DNA of 36,830 bases from Bryobacterales bacterium (GTDB lineage: Bacteria > Acidobacteriota > Terriglobia > Bryobacterales > Bryobacteraceae): NCBI GenBank assembly GCA_019261985.1, contig JAFAQY010000059.1:1-36830 (forward strand), in the 5' to 3' direction. Each line of letters starts with the position of its first letter. Within the stretch, counting starts at the first letter, position 1. The position numbers and the translations under genes are program-made. Of this stretch, positions 8,515-16,730 are shown in pieces. The notes under the pieces were generated by a model. It ran no database searches. It saw nothing but the letters and a program-made list of their open reading frames with translations, and was not told the origin of the DNA.

Positions 8515-9119
8515 GCCGGTTGGCAATCGGCCGGACATGGGCAGGGTGCCGGCTAAGCTGCGCGATCGTCCTCAGCATCGTTTTCTTGCTGATCTCCTGT
8601 TCGAAACGTCCGCCGGTTGAGAACGAAGCCGTGCTTCGCAAAGGCTGTCTGATCACTGCGGGAGGAATCGCCGGCGGAGAGGTAGAGTTGCTGCGCTTCG
8701 GACACTTCGCGCCGAACGGTCCTCTCGATTGCGTCGTCGCAGCAGCGCTCCCGGATGTGGAATCGCAGGGCGATGATGTGGCCGCCTCGCGGCTTCTGAT
8801 CCTCCGGCATCAGGGCGAGAACTGGCGAGTGGCCCTCGACGTGGCGAAGTGGGCCACTAATCCCGAAGGGTACGTCGGGGTCGATTCGCTCGATGATACA
8901 TATCCTTTCAAGGGACTACGAGTCCTGGTGGACGATAAAACTCCCACGCACCAGCCGGGCATCACGCTATGGATCTCGTATCTCGACGAAAATGGCGCAG
9001 ACGAGGGCGACGCCAAGCCGTTTGCCCTGAACCCGGCTAGCGGCCGGTATCAGGAGTTCGATGAAAAGCTCGGATTTAAGCCCGAGGTCAGAGATCCGCC
9101 GCATGTTCGGGTAAAGTGA
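8508..9119 (+). CDS. Putative lipoprotein of unknown function
   Basis: A 203-residue protein with a hydrophobic N-terminal segment (CAIVLSIVFLLISC) ending in a lipobox-like LLISC, so it is probably a lipoprotein with the modified cysteine at about residue 31. The mature part has no motif I recognise; it contains GLRVLVDDKTPTHQPGITLWISYLDENGADEGD. ATG 8508 overlaps the stop of the preceding gene by 7 nt. The first residues are encoded by a palindromic repeat (8514-8532), so the true start may be later, for example TTG 8520. No export sorting partner is nearby. It is possibly co-transcribed with the AAA+ pair. Confidence 0.65.
   Translation: MVGRLAIGRTWAGCRLSCAIVLSIVFLLISCSKRPPVENEAVLRKGCLITAGGIAGGEVELLRFGHFAPNGPLDCVVAAALPDVESQGDDVAASRLLILRHQGENWRVALDVAKWATNPEGYVGVDSLDDTYPFKGLRVLVDDKTPTHQPGITLWISYLDENGADEGDAKPFALNPASGRYQEFDEKLGFKPEVRDPPHVRVK
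8514..8532. repeat. Short palindromic repeat sharing the TTGGCAAT core
   Basis: GGCCGGTTGGCAATCGGCC is a near-perfect palindrome: 5-bp GC arms, one G.U-type pair and a TTG/CAA inner stem. Its centre matches the third hairpin of the element at 1360-1470 (GATTGGCAATC). It abuts the stop codon of the preceding gene and lies inside the N-terminal codons of the lipoprotein gene. It is probably another copy of the same kind of short repeat. Confidence 0.5.
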
Positions 9120-9226
9120 CATATGCCTGTTCCCCGTTCTGTCCGCGAACTTCCTTTACAATGGCCAGAAAACGTCGCGCTCGCTAATCCAACCTCGCTC
9201 GAGCCAGGAAATCGCCTTGGGTTGGA

Positions 9227-9364
9227 TCATATTCTTGCCAATATCGGAATGCCGCTTTCCGCAACCGCGTCGGCGGCGAACATCGCGTCCTGGGCGGAGG
9301 ACAAACGAATGGCGGGGATGATTCCGACCGCCTTCATACGGTCTCGAATTTGTTTTGGGGGCAT
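9227..9364 (-). pseudogene. eda: N-terminal fragment of KDPG/KHG aldolase
   Basis: From ATG 9364 the minus strand encodes 45 residues, including IRDRMKAVGIIPAIR, LSSAQDAMFAADAVAESG and IPILARI, then TGA. This matches the conserved start of 2-dehydro-3-deoxyphosphogluconate aldolases (IxxxGIIPAIR, SAEDAxxAAxAV, GGIPIxEVT). The match stops after the first beta-alpha unit; the catalytic Glu after GIPI and the Schiff-base lysine region are absent. No continuation is visible in the remaining 100 nt in any frame. The fragment starts 11 nt after the stop of the DUF4097 gene and has GGAAA before the ATG, so it may still be transcribed. I read it as a remnant left by deletion or recombination. A chance small ORF is unlikely given the pattern. 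Confidence 0.7.
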
Positions 9365-9375
9365 GAGCAATTTTC

Positions 9376-10056
9376 CTAGCGTGGCGCTGGAATCGGCGGC
9401 ACGCGAATTTTGAGGATGACGATGTCGCCGTAGCCAATATGAAGGTGAATTTTCTGCGGCGCGCTCGGCATGTTTTGGACAAACCGGACGCCGAAGAGCC
9501 ACGGCCTGCGCTTCTGGCGGCCTTCGAAGTCCGAATTTATGGCGCCGTAGTCGCTCGTAGCGTCGATTGCGTACTGTTGATTTTCACGCAGATGAAGAAG
9601 AAGTTCGCCTTGACGGGAGGTCGCACGAATGTCGCCGTGAATGTCGTCCACATGGACCTCGCCGACGCTGTGTTCGACGTCTACTTTGGCACTTTTGGGG
9701 ACCTTGATGTGGTACTCGAGCTTGAACTTTTCCGCGGGGCCGATCGGTGAGAACCCTACATGCCGCGGGAATTCGGTCGTGATGATCAGTTCCCGGCCTT
9801 CGGTTCGTGTAATCACGCGGATTTTATCGATATCCGCCGCGTCTTTGCCGGATTTAATCGTCGTGATCTCAGCGTCGTCGCAATCGCACCCCTCAATGGT
9901 GACGTCGCCGGTCGCATTCTTCATATGCAATAAGCCGCCAGAAGGAAACGCCGCCTGCTCAGTGTTAGTTGTCTGAACGGGTTGTTTCAATTCCGGCGGC
10001 GTAACGGCGGAGCTGCCGGCCAGCAGCATATTAATTACTGTTTGCAGAACCATCAA
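9376..10056 (-). CDS. DUF4097-type (adhesin-like beta-helix) protein
   Basis: A 226-residue protein with the repeated short beta-strand pattern of DUF4097: LLHMKNATGDVTIEGCDCDDAEI, then VEHSVGEVHVDDIHGDIRATSRQGELLL and IDATSDYGAINSDFEG. Such proteins often occur with membrane stress or envelope genes, and their biochemical role is not known. A weak N-terminal hydrophobic stretch (VLQTVINMLLAGSSAV) could be an export signal or anchor. Its ATG overlaps the stop of the upstream beta-barrel gene (ATGA), which argues for translational coupling and membership of the efflux operon. It is the last intact gene of that operon. Confidence 0.75.
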   Translation of the reverse strand: MMVLQTVINMLLAGSSAVTPPELKQPVQTTNTEQAAFPSGGLLHMKNATGDVTIEGCDCDDAEITTIKSGKDAADIDKIRVITRTEGRELIITTEFPRHVGFSPIGPAEKFKLEYHIKVPKSAKVDVEHSVGEVHVDDIHGDIRATSRQGELLLHLRENQQYAIDATSDYGAINSDFEGRQKRRPWLFGVRFVQNMPSAPQKIHLHIGYGDIVILKIRVPPIPAPR

Positions 10057-10667
10057 AAAAGCACCCCAAACGCCGCGGAGATTTCCGTTTGGTACAGCAG
10101 GCCGCCGCGATTTGTGAGCAGCCCGCCCCAGCCGGGTTTGCCGGTCAAGTACTCCCGCGCGTCAAACCGGACCGCGAACAAAGGTGAAAGCCGGATTTTC
10201 ACCCCACCCCCGATGTTCCCTCCCGGTTTGACGCTACTTCCTTGCGGGATGCCGGATCCGGGCAATACAAAATCGCTCAGATGAAATCCTCCCGTGAAAA
10301 ACGGCCGGAGTTTTTGATCCTCGCTAGTTGCCCGAGTGTAATAGAGCAAGTTGTAGCCGAACTGGTGGATCGCGGTTCCAACGCTGCTGGTATCGCTTAA
10401 AATCGCGCCTGTATTATCGGTGAAAGTTGTACGGTTGTAAGCGTATTGCAACTCATGGCCGAAATGGCCGGAGGTGTTGAAGGTATATCGGAAGTTCAGA
10501 CGGAAACCGTTACCGAGTGTCGTATCGTCCGGCTGGCCATCCGGAACCGGTGTGCCGATGTTTGTGTTTGCCAAAATTGACGTTCCGGCGCCCAGCCAGA
10601 ATTCGCCGGATTGCGCACACGCGAATCCGGCGAAAATGTATAGTATTAAAAACCGTTTCGTCATCAA
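10053..10667 (-). CDS. Outer-membrane beta-barrel protein
   Basis: A 204-residue protein with a short signal peptide (FLILYIFAGFACAQ) followed by alternating amphipathic strands typical of an OmpA/OmpW-like 8-stranded barrel: FRLNFRYTFN, GHELQYAYNRT, FGYNLLYYTR, KLRPFFTGGFHLS, VKIRLSPLFAVRFDAREYLTG. The last residues, ISAAFGVLF, end in phenylalanine, the expected outer-membrane sorting signal. Its start overlaps the stop of the small membrane protein gene, and its own stop overlaps the DUF4097 start. It probably belongs to the efflux operon, but a transport role is not shown. Function beyond barrel formation is unknown. Confidence 0.8.
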   Translation of the reverse strand: MMTKRFLILYIFAGFACAQSGEFWLGAGTSILANTNIGTPVPDGQPDDTTLGNGFRLNFRYTFNTSGHFGHELQYAYNRTTFTDNTGAILSDTSSVGTAIHQFGYNLLYYTRATSEDQKLRPFFTGGFHLSDFVLPGSGIPQGSSVKPGGNIGGGVKIRLSPLFAVRFDAREYLTGKPGWGGLLTNRGGLLYQTEISAAFGVLF

Positions 10668-10909
10668 TTCGATCCTCCGCGTCCCCGGGCCGAACCCATC
10701 AAAAACCCACCCACAAATACGACCAGCATTAGAAAGACAATTCCAAAAACTCCCGGCCTCTGAAGCTGTCCGTTTGCATCGGCGATGCTTCCCAAAAAAA
10801 GCATGAAGCCGATGATCAGAATCGCCAAAGCCACCACGGCACGGGGAAACTCAAGCGAGCTTACGAAATTTCGGCTTCGCACCTTCTTGTGAGTTCCAAG
10901 CATTTGCAT
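10664..10909 (-). CDS. Small two-helix membrane protein
   Basis: An 81-residue protein with two predicted transmembrane helices, VVALAILIIGFMLFLGSI and FGIVFLMLVVFVGGFLMG, joined by a short hydrophilic turn, and a basic N-terminus (THKKVRSRNF). It starts 2 nt after the RND pump stop, with AGTAGG close to the ATG, and its stop overlaps the barrel gene start. It may be an accessory subunit of the pump, comparable in size to the small proteins that associate with some RND transporters, but I see no sequence match to a known one. Confidence 0.75.
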   Translation of the reverse strand: MQMLGTHKKVRSRNFVSSLEFPRAVVALAILIIGFMLFLGSIADANGQLQRPGVFGIVFLMLVVFVGGFLMGSARGRGGSN

Positions 10910-10911
10910 AC

Positions 10912-13900
10912 CTACTCTTCAAATCCGGGCTCCGGCTCGGGGAGCTTATCGTTTTCTCCGGCCATCCACACGTACAGAGTTGGAAGTAGGAAGATGCTCA
11001 TGAGCAAGTCGGAGATGAGACCGCCGACGATCACGATGGCGAACGGCCGCTGCGAGTCCGAGCCGATGTCATGCGAGAGCGCGGCGGGCAATAGCCCAAG
11101 AGTTGCCACCAGCATGGTCATTAGGATCGGGCGGAGTCTCAAAACCGCGCCCTGTACTGCGGAATCCAGCACCGAATGGCCGCGCACACGAAGCTGGTTG
11201 ATGTATTCGAGCATGATCACGCCCGTCTGGACGGACACCCCGAACAGCGCCAGAAATCCGACGCCCGAGGAAACACTGAAGTTGGTATGCGTGACGAGCA
11301 ACGCCAACAGTCCGCCCACGCGAGCAAGTCCCACGTTAATGAGAATAAGAAGCGCCCATTTGAAGGAGCGAAACATGGTGTAGAGAATCAGAAAGATCAG
11401 AAGGATAGTCAAAGGAACGATGAAGGCAAGGCGCGCCTCGGCGCGCTTCTCGCTCTCATATTCGCCTTCCCAATCGATGTGGTAGCCGCGCGGCAATTGA
11501 ACGCCTTTGCCGACTTTATCGATGGCCTCTTCAACCGCGCCGCCCAGGTCGCGCCCGCGGACGCTGTATTTGATCGCGACATAGCGCTCAGGGGCTCGCC
11601 CTCGGTCGGGGTTCCCTTCCCGGTAGATCATGGAGCCTTCGTCTCGCTCTTCAATTTTGCAAAGCTGCGCAAGGGAGACCCGCTCACCTGTTGGCGCCAA
11701 TAGACGAATATTCTCAATGGCTTCCTTGGTGTTGCGAAACTGCGGAAGGTAGCGCATCACCAGGTCATACCGGGCCTCGCCTTGCAAAACTTGCGTTAGA
11801 GCATTGCCTCCGGCGGCGGTTTGAACCGCGTCCTGTACGTCCGCAACATTGATCTGATAGCGCGCCGCCGCTTGCCGGTCCACCACGAAATTGTCGTTGG
11901 GCTGGCCGGTAACCCGAAAGACGCCGAGATCCTGAATGCCAGGAATCTTACGCATCATATTGGCGATCTCTTCCGCCTTCTCCTCCAAGACGTGCAGATC
12001 TTGTCCATAAACCTTCGTGGCGAGTTGCCCCTTAACGCCGCTTACGGCTTCCTCCATGTTGTCCGCTATCGGTTGCGAGAATCCCCACACGACGCCTGGT
12101 AATTTCGAAACTTCCCGATTTAACGCCGCGATCACTTCTTCTTTGTTTTCGTGGAAAACAGGACGCCACTGCTCCTTCGGCTTCAGGTCGACGAAGTACT
12201 CCGTGTTGAAGAAACTAGTCGTGTCCGTTCCATCATCCGGCCGTCCCGTTTGGCTGGTGCACTGGGAGACCTCGGGGAAGGAGCACAAAATGATCCGCGC
12301 TTGATTCGATAACCGGATTCCTTCAGTAGGCCCGGTGCTCGGCGCCAGCGTGCCGCGCACCCATAAGGATCCCTCGTCCAGGTGTGGAAGAAACTCGGAG
12401 CCGATCACGCCGCCAAGCCACAAGTACACGGCCACTGCCAATCCGGCCACTCCCGTAGCGACCGTGACCCAGCGCAACCGAATCGCCCATCGCAAGGCCG
12501 CGCGATAGCCAGTTGTGAGCCACGCCATTACGGGGTTATGCCATTCGCGCGTGCCTTTCGGATAGAACAGGCTTGCGATCACGGGGGCGATAATCATCGA
12601 AAACAACAGCGCGCCCAATAACGCAAACGCTACCGTCCAGGCCATCGGCTTGAATAACCGTCCCTCCACGCTTTGAAGAGTGAAGATAGGCAGGTAAGCG
12701 GTGATGATAATGGCGATCGCATAGAACACCGGCCTCTGCACTTCATGCGCGGCATCGAAGATCTTCTGTTTCGGCGTGCGCCGGTCCTCGCCCCGGCCAA
12801 GGTGGCGCACGATGTTCTCTACCATCACCACAGCGCCGTCCACCACCATGCCGAAGTCAAGCGCGCCAAGCGACAGCAGATTTGCCGGGATGCCCTTAAG
12901 CTGCAAACAACTGGCGGCGAACAAAAGCGAGAACGGAATTGTCAACGCGACGATAATGGCCCCGCGAATATTTCCAAGAAACAAAAACAAGATAATGACA
13001 ACCAGAATGATGCCCTCGGTCAGGTTGTGCAGAACCGTATGCGTGGTTAGATGCACCAAGTCGCTTCGATCAATGAAGGGGACGATCTTTACGCCCGGAG
13101 GAAGAATCGAATCGTTCATCTCCTTCACCTTCGCCTCGATGCCCCGGAGGGCTGTATCCGCGTCCGCCCCTTTGCGAAGCAGAACGATGCCCGAAACGAC
13201 ATCGCCGTTGTCGATAATCTTTCCGTCCTCACGACGGATGGCGCGCGCGAACTGGCCGAGGCGTATCTTCTCGCCTTGCGACACCACGGCGATATCCTTC
13301 ACGTGTAGAGGTGTGCCATTCTTGGACAGCAAGACCGTGTTCTCAATATCTTGAATGTTGCGCACCAACCCGACTTCGCGGATATTGATCTGCTGTAATC
13401 CGGCCTCGATGAAGCTGCCGCCAGCATTGGCGTTGTTGTTGGTGAGTTGTTGCTCGACCTGTCCAATACTGAGACCGTACGAGACAAGCTTGTTCGGATC
13501 GACGCGCACCTGATATTCCCGCGTCGGTCCGCCGAAGCTCGCGACATCGACGATGTTGGCGACCGACTTGAAGTTCTTCTCCACCACCCAGTCCTCGATC
13601 GACTTGAGCTCCATCACGTCATAGGCCGGGTTGGTGCTGTGCAGCGTAAAAAAGTAAATCTGCCCCACTGGGCTCCAGTCCGTGCCCATCTGCGGCACCA
13701 CGCCGGGCGGGAGCGTCACCTGAGAGAGCCGCTCCAGAACCCGCTCGCGGTTCCAGGCGTTTTCTTCTTCATCGTCGAAAACGAGCTTGAGATCGGAGAG
13801 CCCAAACAGAGAAAACGACCGCAAATGGGTTATGTGGGGAATTCCGTTCATCACAATTTCGAGCGGAATGGTGACTTGCTGCTCGATCTGCTCGGCCGAG

Positions 13901-14070
13901 ATGCCGGGCCACTGCGTGATGATCTCGACGTAATTGTTGGCGACGTCGGGATACGCCTCAACGGGCAGTTGATGAAATGAATACGCGCCCCACCCGAACA
14001 ACAGCAGCGCCGCAGCTATTACCAGAAGGCGGTTCTGCAGAGCAAAATCGACAGCCTTGCGAATCATCAA
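10912..14070 (-). CDS. czcA: CzcA/CusA-family RND heavy-metal efflux pump
   Basis: A 1052-residue inner-membrane proton/substrate antiporter of the heavy-metal efflux branch of the RND family. It opens with a first transmembrane helix followed by LPVEAYPDVANNYVEIIT. The helix-4 motif ALDFGMVVDGAVVMVEN carries the two aspartates of the proton relay. Porter-domain signatures include QWPGISAEQIEQQVTIPLE and IGSEFLPHLDEGSLWVRGT, and the second half repeats the topology. Length is normal and complete. It lies 6 nt after the adaptor gene. Which metal or other substrate it exports is not evident; the methionine pairs of CusA were not identified. With the adaptor and TolC-like gene it would form an envelope-spanning CzcCBA-type pump. 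Confidence 0.95.
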   Translation of the reverse strand: MMIRKAVDFALQNRLLVIAAALLLFGWGAYSFHQLPVEAYPDVANNYVEIITQWPGISAEQIEQQVTIPLEIVMNGIPHITHLRSFSLFGLSDLKLVFDDEEENAWNRERVLERLSQVTLPPGVVPQMGTDWSPVGQIYFFTLHSTNPAYDVMELKSIEDWVVEKNFKSVANIVDVASFGGPTREYQVRVDPNKLVSYGLSIGQVEQQLTNNNANAGGSFIEAGLQQINIREVGLVRNIQDIENTVLLSKNGTPLHVKDIAVVSQGEKIRLGQFARAIRREDGKIIDNGDVVSGIVLLRKGADADTALRGIEAKVKEMNDSILPPGVKIVPFIDRSDLVHLTTHTVLHNLTEGIILVVIILFLFLGNIRGAIIVALTIPFSLLFAASCLQLKGIPANLLSLGALDFGMVVDGAVVMVENIVRHLGRGEDRRTPKQKIFDAAHEVQRPVFYAIAIIITAYLPIFTLQSVEGRLFKPMAWTVAFALLGALLFSMIIAPVIASLFYPKGTREWHNPVMAWLTTGYRAALRWAIRLRWVTVATGVAGLAVAVYLWLGGVIGSEFLPHLDEGSLWVRGTLAPSTGPTEGIRLSNQARIILCSFPEVSQCTSQTGRPDDGTDTTSFFNTEYFVDLKPKEQWRPVFHENKEEVIAALNREVSKLPGVVWGFSQPIADNMEEAVSGVKGQLATKVYGQDLHVLEEKAEEIANMMRKIPGIQDLGVFRVTGQPNDNFVVDRQAAARYQINVADVQDAVQTAAGGNALTQVLQGEARYDLVMRYLPQFRNTKEAIENIRLLAPTGERVSLAQLCKIEERDEGSMIYREGNPDRGRAPERYVAIKYSVRGRDLGGAVEEAIDKVGKGVQLPRGYHIDWEGEYESEKRAEARLAFIVPLTILLIFLILYTMFRSFKWALLILINVGLARVGGLLALLVTHTNFSVSSGVGFLALFGVSVQTGVIMLEYINQLRVRGHSVLDSAVQGAVLRLRPILMTMLVATLGLLPAALSHDIGSDSQRPFAIVIVGGLISDLLMSIFLLPTLYVWMAGENDKLPEPEPGFEE

Positions 14071-14076
14071 GTCCCC

Positions 14077-15264
14077 TTACTGCTCCACCGTGTTTTGGAA
14101 TACCAAAGCGTTCGCCACTACTTGGGACCCGGGTTCGAGGCCGGAGACGATCTCCTGCATGTTGCCGGGAAGCATGCTTCCGGCCACGACTTCCAGCCGT
14201 TTGAATGTCCCCCGTCCGGTTGGCGTATACACCCATTCGCGATCGTGCAGGTGCAAGATCGCGGTTGCCGGCACGGTCGAGCGCCGCTCCATCTTGTCTC
14301 CACGAAAGACCGCGGTTACGAACATTCCGAGCCGCATGAGCCCGGGATTTTCCACTTCGATTCGGACCTTCGCGGTACGAATATTTGGGTCGATGATCGG
14401 AAGGATATTGTTGATTCGCCCTCTCAACATGCGATCCGGATAAGCGGCGAGGCGAATATCCGCATATTCGCCGACCTTTACCTGAGACATGTTGTTTTCC
14501 CAAACGTCGCAAACAATCCAAACGTGTGACATGTCGGAAATCGTGAACGGATTCGGCGGCGTCAGCGCCTGCACGCCCGATTGGTCGGTGATTTGCTGAT
14601 CGGTAATCGTGCCGGAAACGGGCGCGAAGACCTCGACGATGCCGGAGGGGTGTTCCGGGTCAGATCCGAGCAGCTTAAGGTGCTCTGTCGCGGTGACAGT
14701 ATCGACCTTTGCGTTTTCGAGCGCAGTTATCGCCTGGATTTCATTGTTGTCGGCGATCTCCAGAGCGCTCTTCGGAACAGCGCCGTTCTCAAACAGCGTG
14801 TGGGCACGGTCCTGCTGAATTTTCGCTAAATGCTCGTTATCGACTGCAAGCCTTTCATTCTTGACGGCCTTCTGATAATCCGAGTAGGCGCCTGCTATAT
14901 CGGTGCTGCGGATTTTGAATAACAGCTGGCCTTTGTTCACTTCGTCGCCCAGCCGCGCGTCGATTTCCACAATCCTTCCGGTGGCGAGCGACGGCACGGG
15001 AACCTGCCGCGAGATATCCGGGCTGACAACGCCCGTCACAGCCAGTTCGGGCGCAGTGACACGCTCGCCCGCCGCCGCTAGCTGAAAGCGTTCCGGATGC
15101 TCGACTTTGAAGTTGTTGGCGTCGAGATCCGGCTCGACTTTCACAGGCAGGGGCCCGGTACTGGCTTCCAGACTCTCCTGGGCGGAGACTTTCTTCTCGA
15201 ATTTCCCGCAGCTTGCGGAAAAAGTACACCCAGCCAATAGTAAAGTGAATGGAGCGAATTTCAT
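14077..15264 (-). CDS. czcB: RND efflux periplasmic adaptor (CzcB/CusB-like)
   Basis: A 395-residue membrane-fusion protein linking the inner-membrane pump to the outer-membrane channel. The N-terminus (FAPFTLLLAGCTFSASCGK) has a lipobox-like LLAGC, so it is probably lipid-anchored. Adaptor features follow: a lipoyl/barrel-sandwich half (VPSLATGRIVEIDARLGDEVNKGQLLFKI), a helical hairpin (about residues 130-185), the second half (IVEVFAPVSGTITDQQ) and a beta-barrel (VWIVCDVWENNMSQVKVGEYADI). The start overlaps the TolC-like gene stop by 4 nt (ATGA). No extra N-terminal metal-binding domain is evident. Confidence 0.93.
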   Translation of the reverse strand: MKFAPFTLLLAGCTFSASCGKFEKKVSAQESLEASTGPLPVKVEPDLDANNFKVEHPERFQLAAAGERVTAPELAVTGVVSPDISRQVPVPSLATGRIVEIDARLGDEVNKGQLLFKIRSTDIAGAYSDYQKAVKNERLAVDNEHLAKIQQDRAHTLFENGAVPKSALEIADNNEIQAITALENAKVDTVTATEHLKLLGSDPEHPSGIVEVFAPVSGTITDQQITDQSGVQALTPPNPFTISDMSHVWIVCDVWENNMSQVKVGEYADIRLAAYPDRMLRGRINNILPIIDPNIRTAKVRIEVENPGLMRLGMFVTAVFRGDKMERRSTVPATAILHLHDREWVYTPTGRGTFKRLEVVAGSMLPGNMQEIVSGLEPGSQVVANALVFQNTVEQ

Positions 15265-16508
15265 TGCATAACCTCCCGGCCAACGGCTTGATTCATCTGC
15301 GCCGCCGCAGTCAAATAGGCGCCAACCAGATTCAAATACGCCAGGCGAGTGTCCCGGTAGGACTTCTCGGCATCTAAGAAATCAAGCAAAGAAGCGCCGC
15401 CATTCTGATACGAAAAGGACATGCGATCGCGGACCTCTGTCGCGAGCGGCAGATATTTACTTTTGTATGGCTTCAGCAAGTTTACGTTTTGAATCACAGC
15501 CCAGTACGCGGAATCGACATCGCTAAAAACTTGCGCTTCGGTCGCGTCCTGCAGACGCTCATTGCGGCTGATGTCGAGCTGAGTTCGCGCTTTTTCGCCT
15601 TGATTGCGATCAAAGATACGCAATGGGATGCTGATGCTGCCTCCCATGGTTTCGTTGGCGTAGGGGTTGCTAAAAGACGGATTGTGCGAGTACCAGATAC
15701 CGAAAGTAGGGTCGGTTGAGCCGTTCGCAATCGCCAGTTGATGATTGGCTTTCGCCAAAGCGACATTTTGAACCGCCGCCTTCAGATCTGGGCGCGTCTC
15801 CAGGGCGATATTTCGAAACTCTTCGAGTGGACGGAACTCCTCCGCGAAATCGAACGCGCCGGTGACATCGAACTTCTCGAGTGGCGTGCGTTCATTCAAC
15901 AGCATCAATAATTGAATCTTCGCGGTCCGTAGACTTACGTATGCGGTTTCAAAGTCCGACTCGAACTGAACGCGTTGAAGCTCAAGCCTTTCAAGGTCCA
16001 CCTGCGCCAAGTCGCCGGCGTTGAAGCGAGTGCGATTGACGCCGAGCTCGCGGTCCCAATAAGCCAGGTTCTCCCGCGCATTGTCGAGCACGGCTTTGGC
16101 TTGCAAAGTTTGCACAAATGCCGTGCGCAAATTGAACATCAGCCCGCGCTCCTGGTCCGAGTAAGTCGACCCGGCAACATCGGTGGACAATGTTGCGGTT
16201 TCCAGGCGCAGTTCACGTTTGCCCTTTCTTTCATGCAGGTAACTGAAGCCCGGAGTCACAACGACACCGTTCAGCGGACGCCATACGCCGTTGTTCCGGC
16301 TGATCTGCAATCCGTCGGCTGTGAGGCTGAAGTCCGGATTGGGGCGAAGATAAGCCGTGATCTCGGCCGCGCGCGATTCATCTATATTGATCTGCGCAGC
16401 CCTAAGCGTGGGATTGGTTGCTTCAAATTTACTTCTGACTTGCTCCCAAGTGAGCGCGCTTTGAGCATACAGCGGCACAGCAAGAGCAAGTAATACGAAA
16501 TGCTTCAT
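15261..16508 (-). CDS. czcC: TolC-like outer-membrane efflux channel (CzcC-like)
   Basis: A 415-residue outer-membrane efflux protein. A signal peptide (HFVLLALAVPLYAQ) precedes two OEP-family repeats of about 190 residues with long alpha-helices and amphipathic strands: LTWEQVRSKFEATNPTLRAA..., then RPLEEFRNIALETRPDLKAA. The trimer would give the exit duct of the pump. It is the first gene of the minus-strand operon, preceded by a 222-nt gap with two inverted repeats and then the PAS-LuxR regulator. The start ATG at 16508 gives a clean signal peptide. Confidence 0.93.
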   Translation of the reverse strand: MKHFVLLALAVPLYAQSALTWEQVRSKFEATNPTLRAAQINIDESRAAEITAYLRPNPDFSLTADGLQISRNNGVWRPLNGVVVTPGFSYLHERKGKRELRLETATLSTDVAGSTYSDQERGLMFNLRTAFVQTLQAKAVLDNARENLAYWDRELGVNRTRFNAGDLAQVDLERLELQRVQFESDFETAYVSLRTAKIQLLMLLNERTPLEKFDVTGAFDFAEEFRPLEEFRNIALETRPDLKAAVQNVALAKANHQLAIANGSTDPTFGIWYSHNPSFSNPYANETMGGSISIPLRIFDRNQGEKARTQLDISRNERLQDATEAQVFSDVDSAYWAVIQNVNLLKPYKSKYLPLATEVRDRMSFSYQNGGASLLDFLDAEKSYRDTRLAYLNLVGAYLTAAAQMNQAVGREVMQ

Positions 16509-16647
16509 GAGTCAGCCCTGACTTTAAACCGGACTCAGGACTGAAGCCAGCTATCTTGTTGCTAAAACTGCGCCCTCATTCGATTGCTGTAGCTGAGCGA
16601 CTGATCGTCCGATTATCGTTTGCCGGTGATGAAAATAGAAAATCGGG

Positions 16648-16675
16648 CATATAAAAACTCTTGATCGTTTATATG
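16648..16675. promoter_or_regulatory. Perfect inverted repeat, candidate operator of the efflux operon
   Basis: CATATAAA (16648-16655), a 12-nt spacer, then TTTATATG (16668-16675). Half-site centres are 20 bp apart, about two helical turns, a spacing that suits a dimeric regulator. It lies in the gap between the LuxR-type regulator and the first pump gene, about 140 nt before the pump start. The AT-rich arms could also hold the -10 element. A binding protein is not shown. Confidence 0.5.
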
Positions 16676-16693
16676 GCGAAAAATACTTTTCGC
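16676..16693. promoter_or_regulatory. Second inverted repeat abutting the first
   Basis: GCGAAAA (16676-16682), 4-nt loop, TTTTCGC (16687-16693), a perfect 7-bp palindrome touching the neighbouring repeat. In transcripts from the minus strand it would lie 38 nt after the regulator stop, so it could be a weak stem near the regulator 3' end, but no clean T-run follows. Paired with its neighbour it looks more like an operator region. Confidence 0.4.
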
Positions 16694-16730
16694 ACATTGG
16701 GGCAAGGATTGGATATGAGGAGGACGTGCC

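Noticed and set aside
9123-9413. Plus-strand frame after the lipoprotein
   Set aside because: It overlaps the aldolase fragment on the opposite strand, which has a recognisable family pattern; the plus frame has none.
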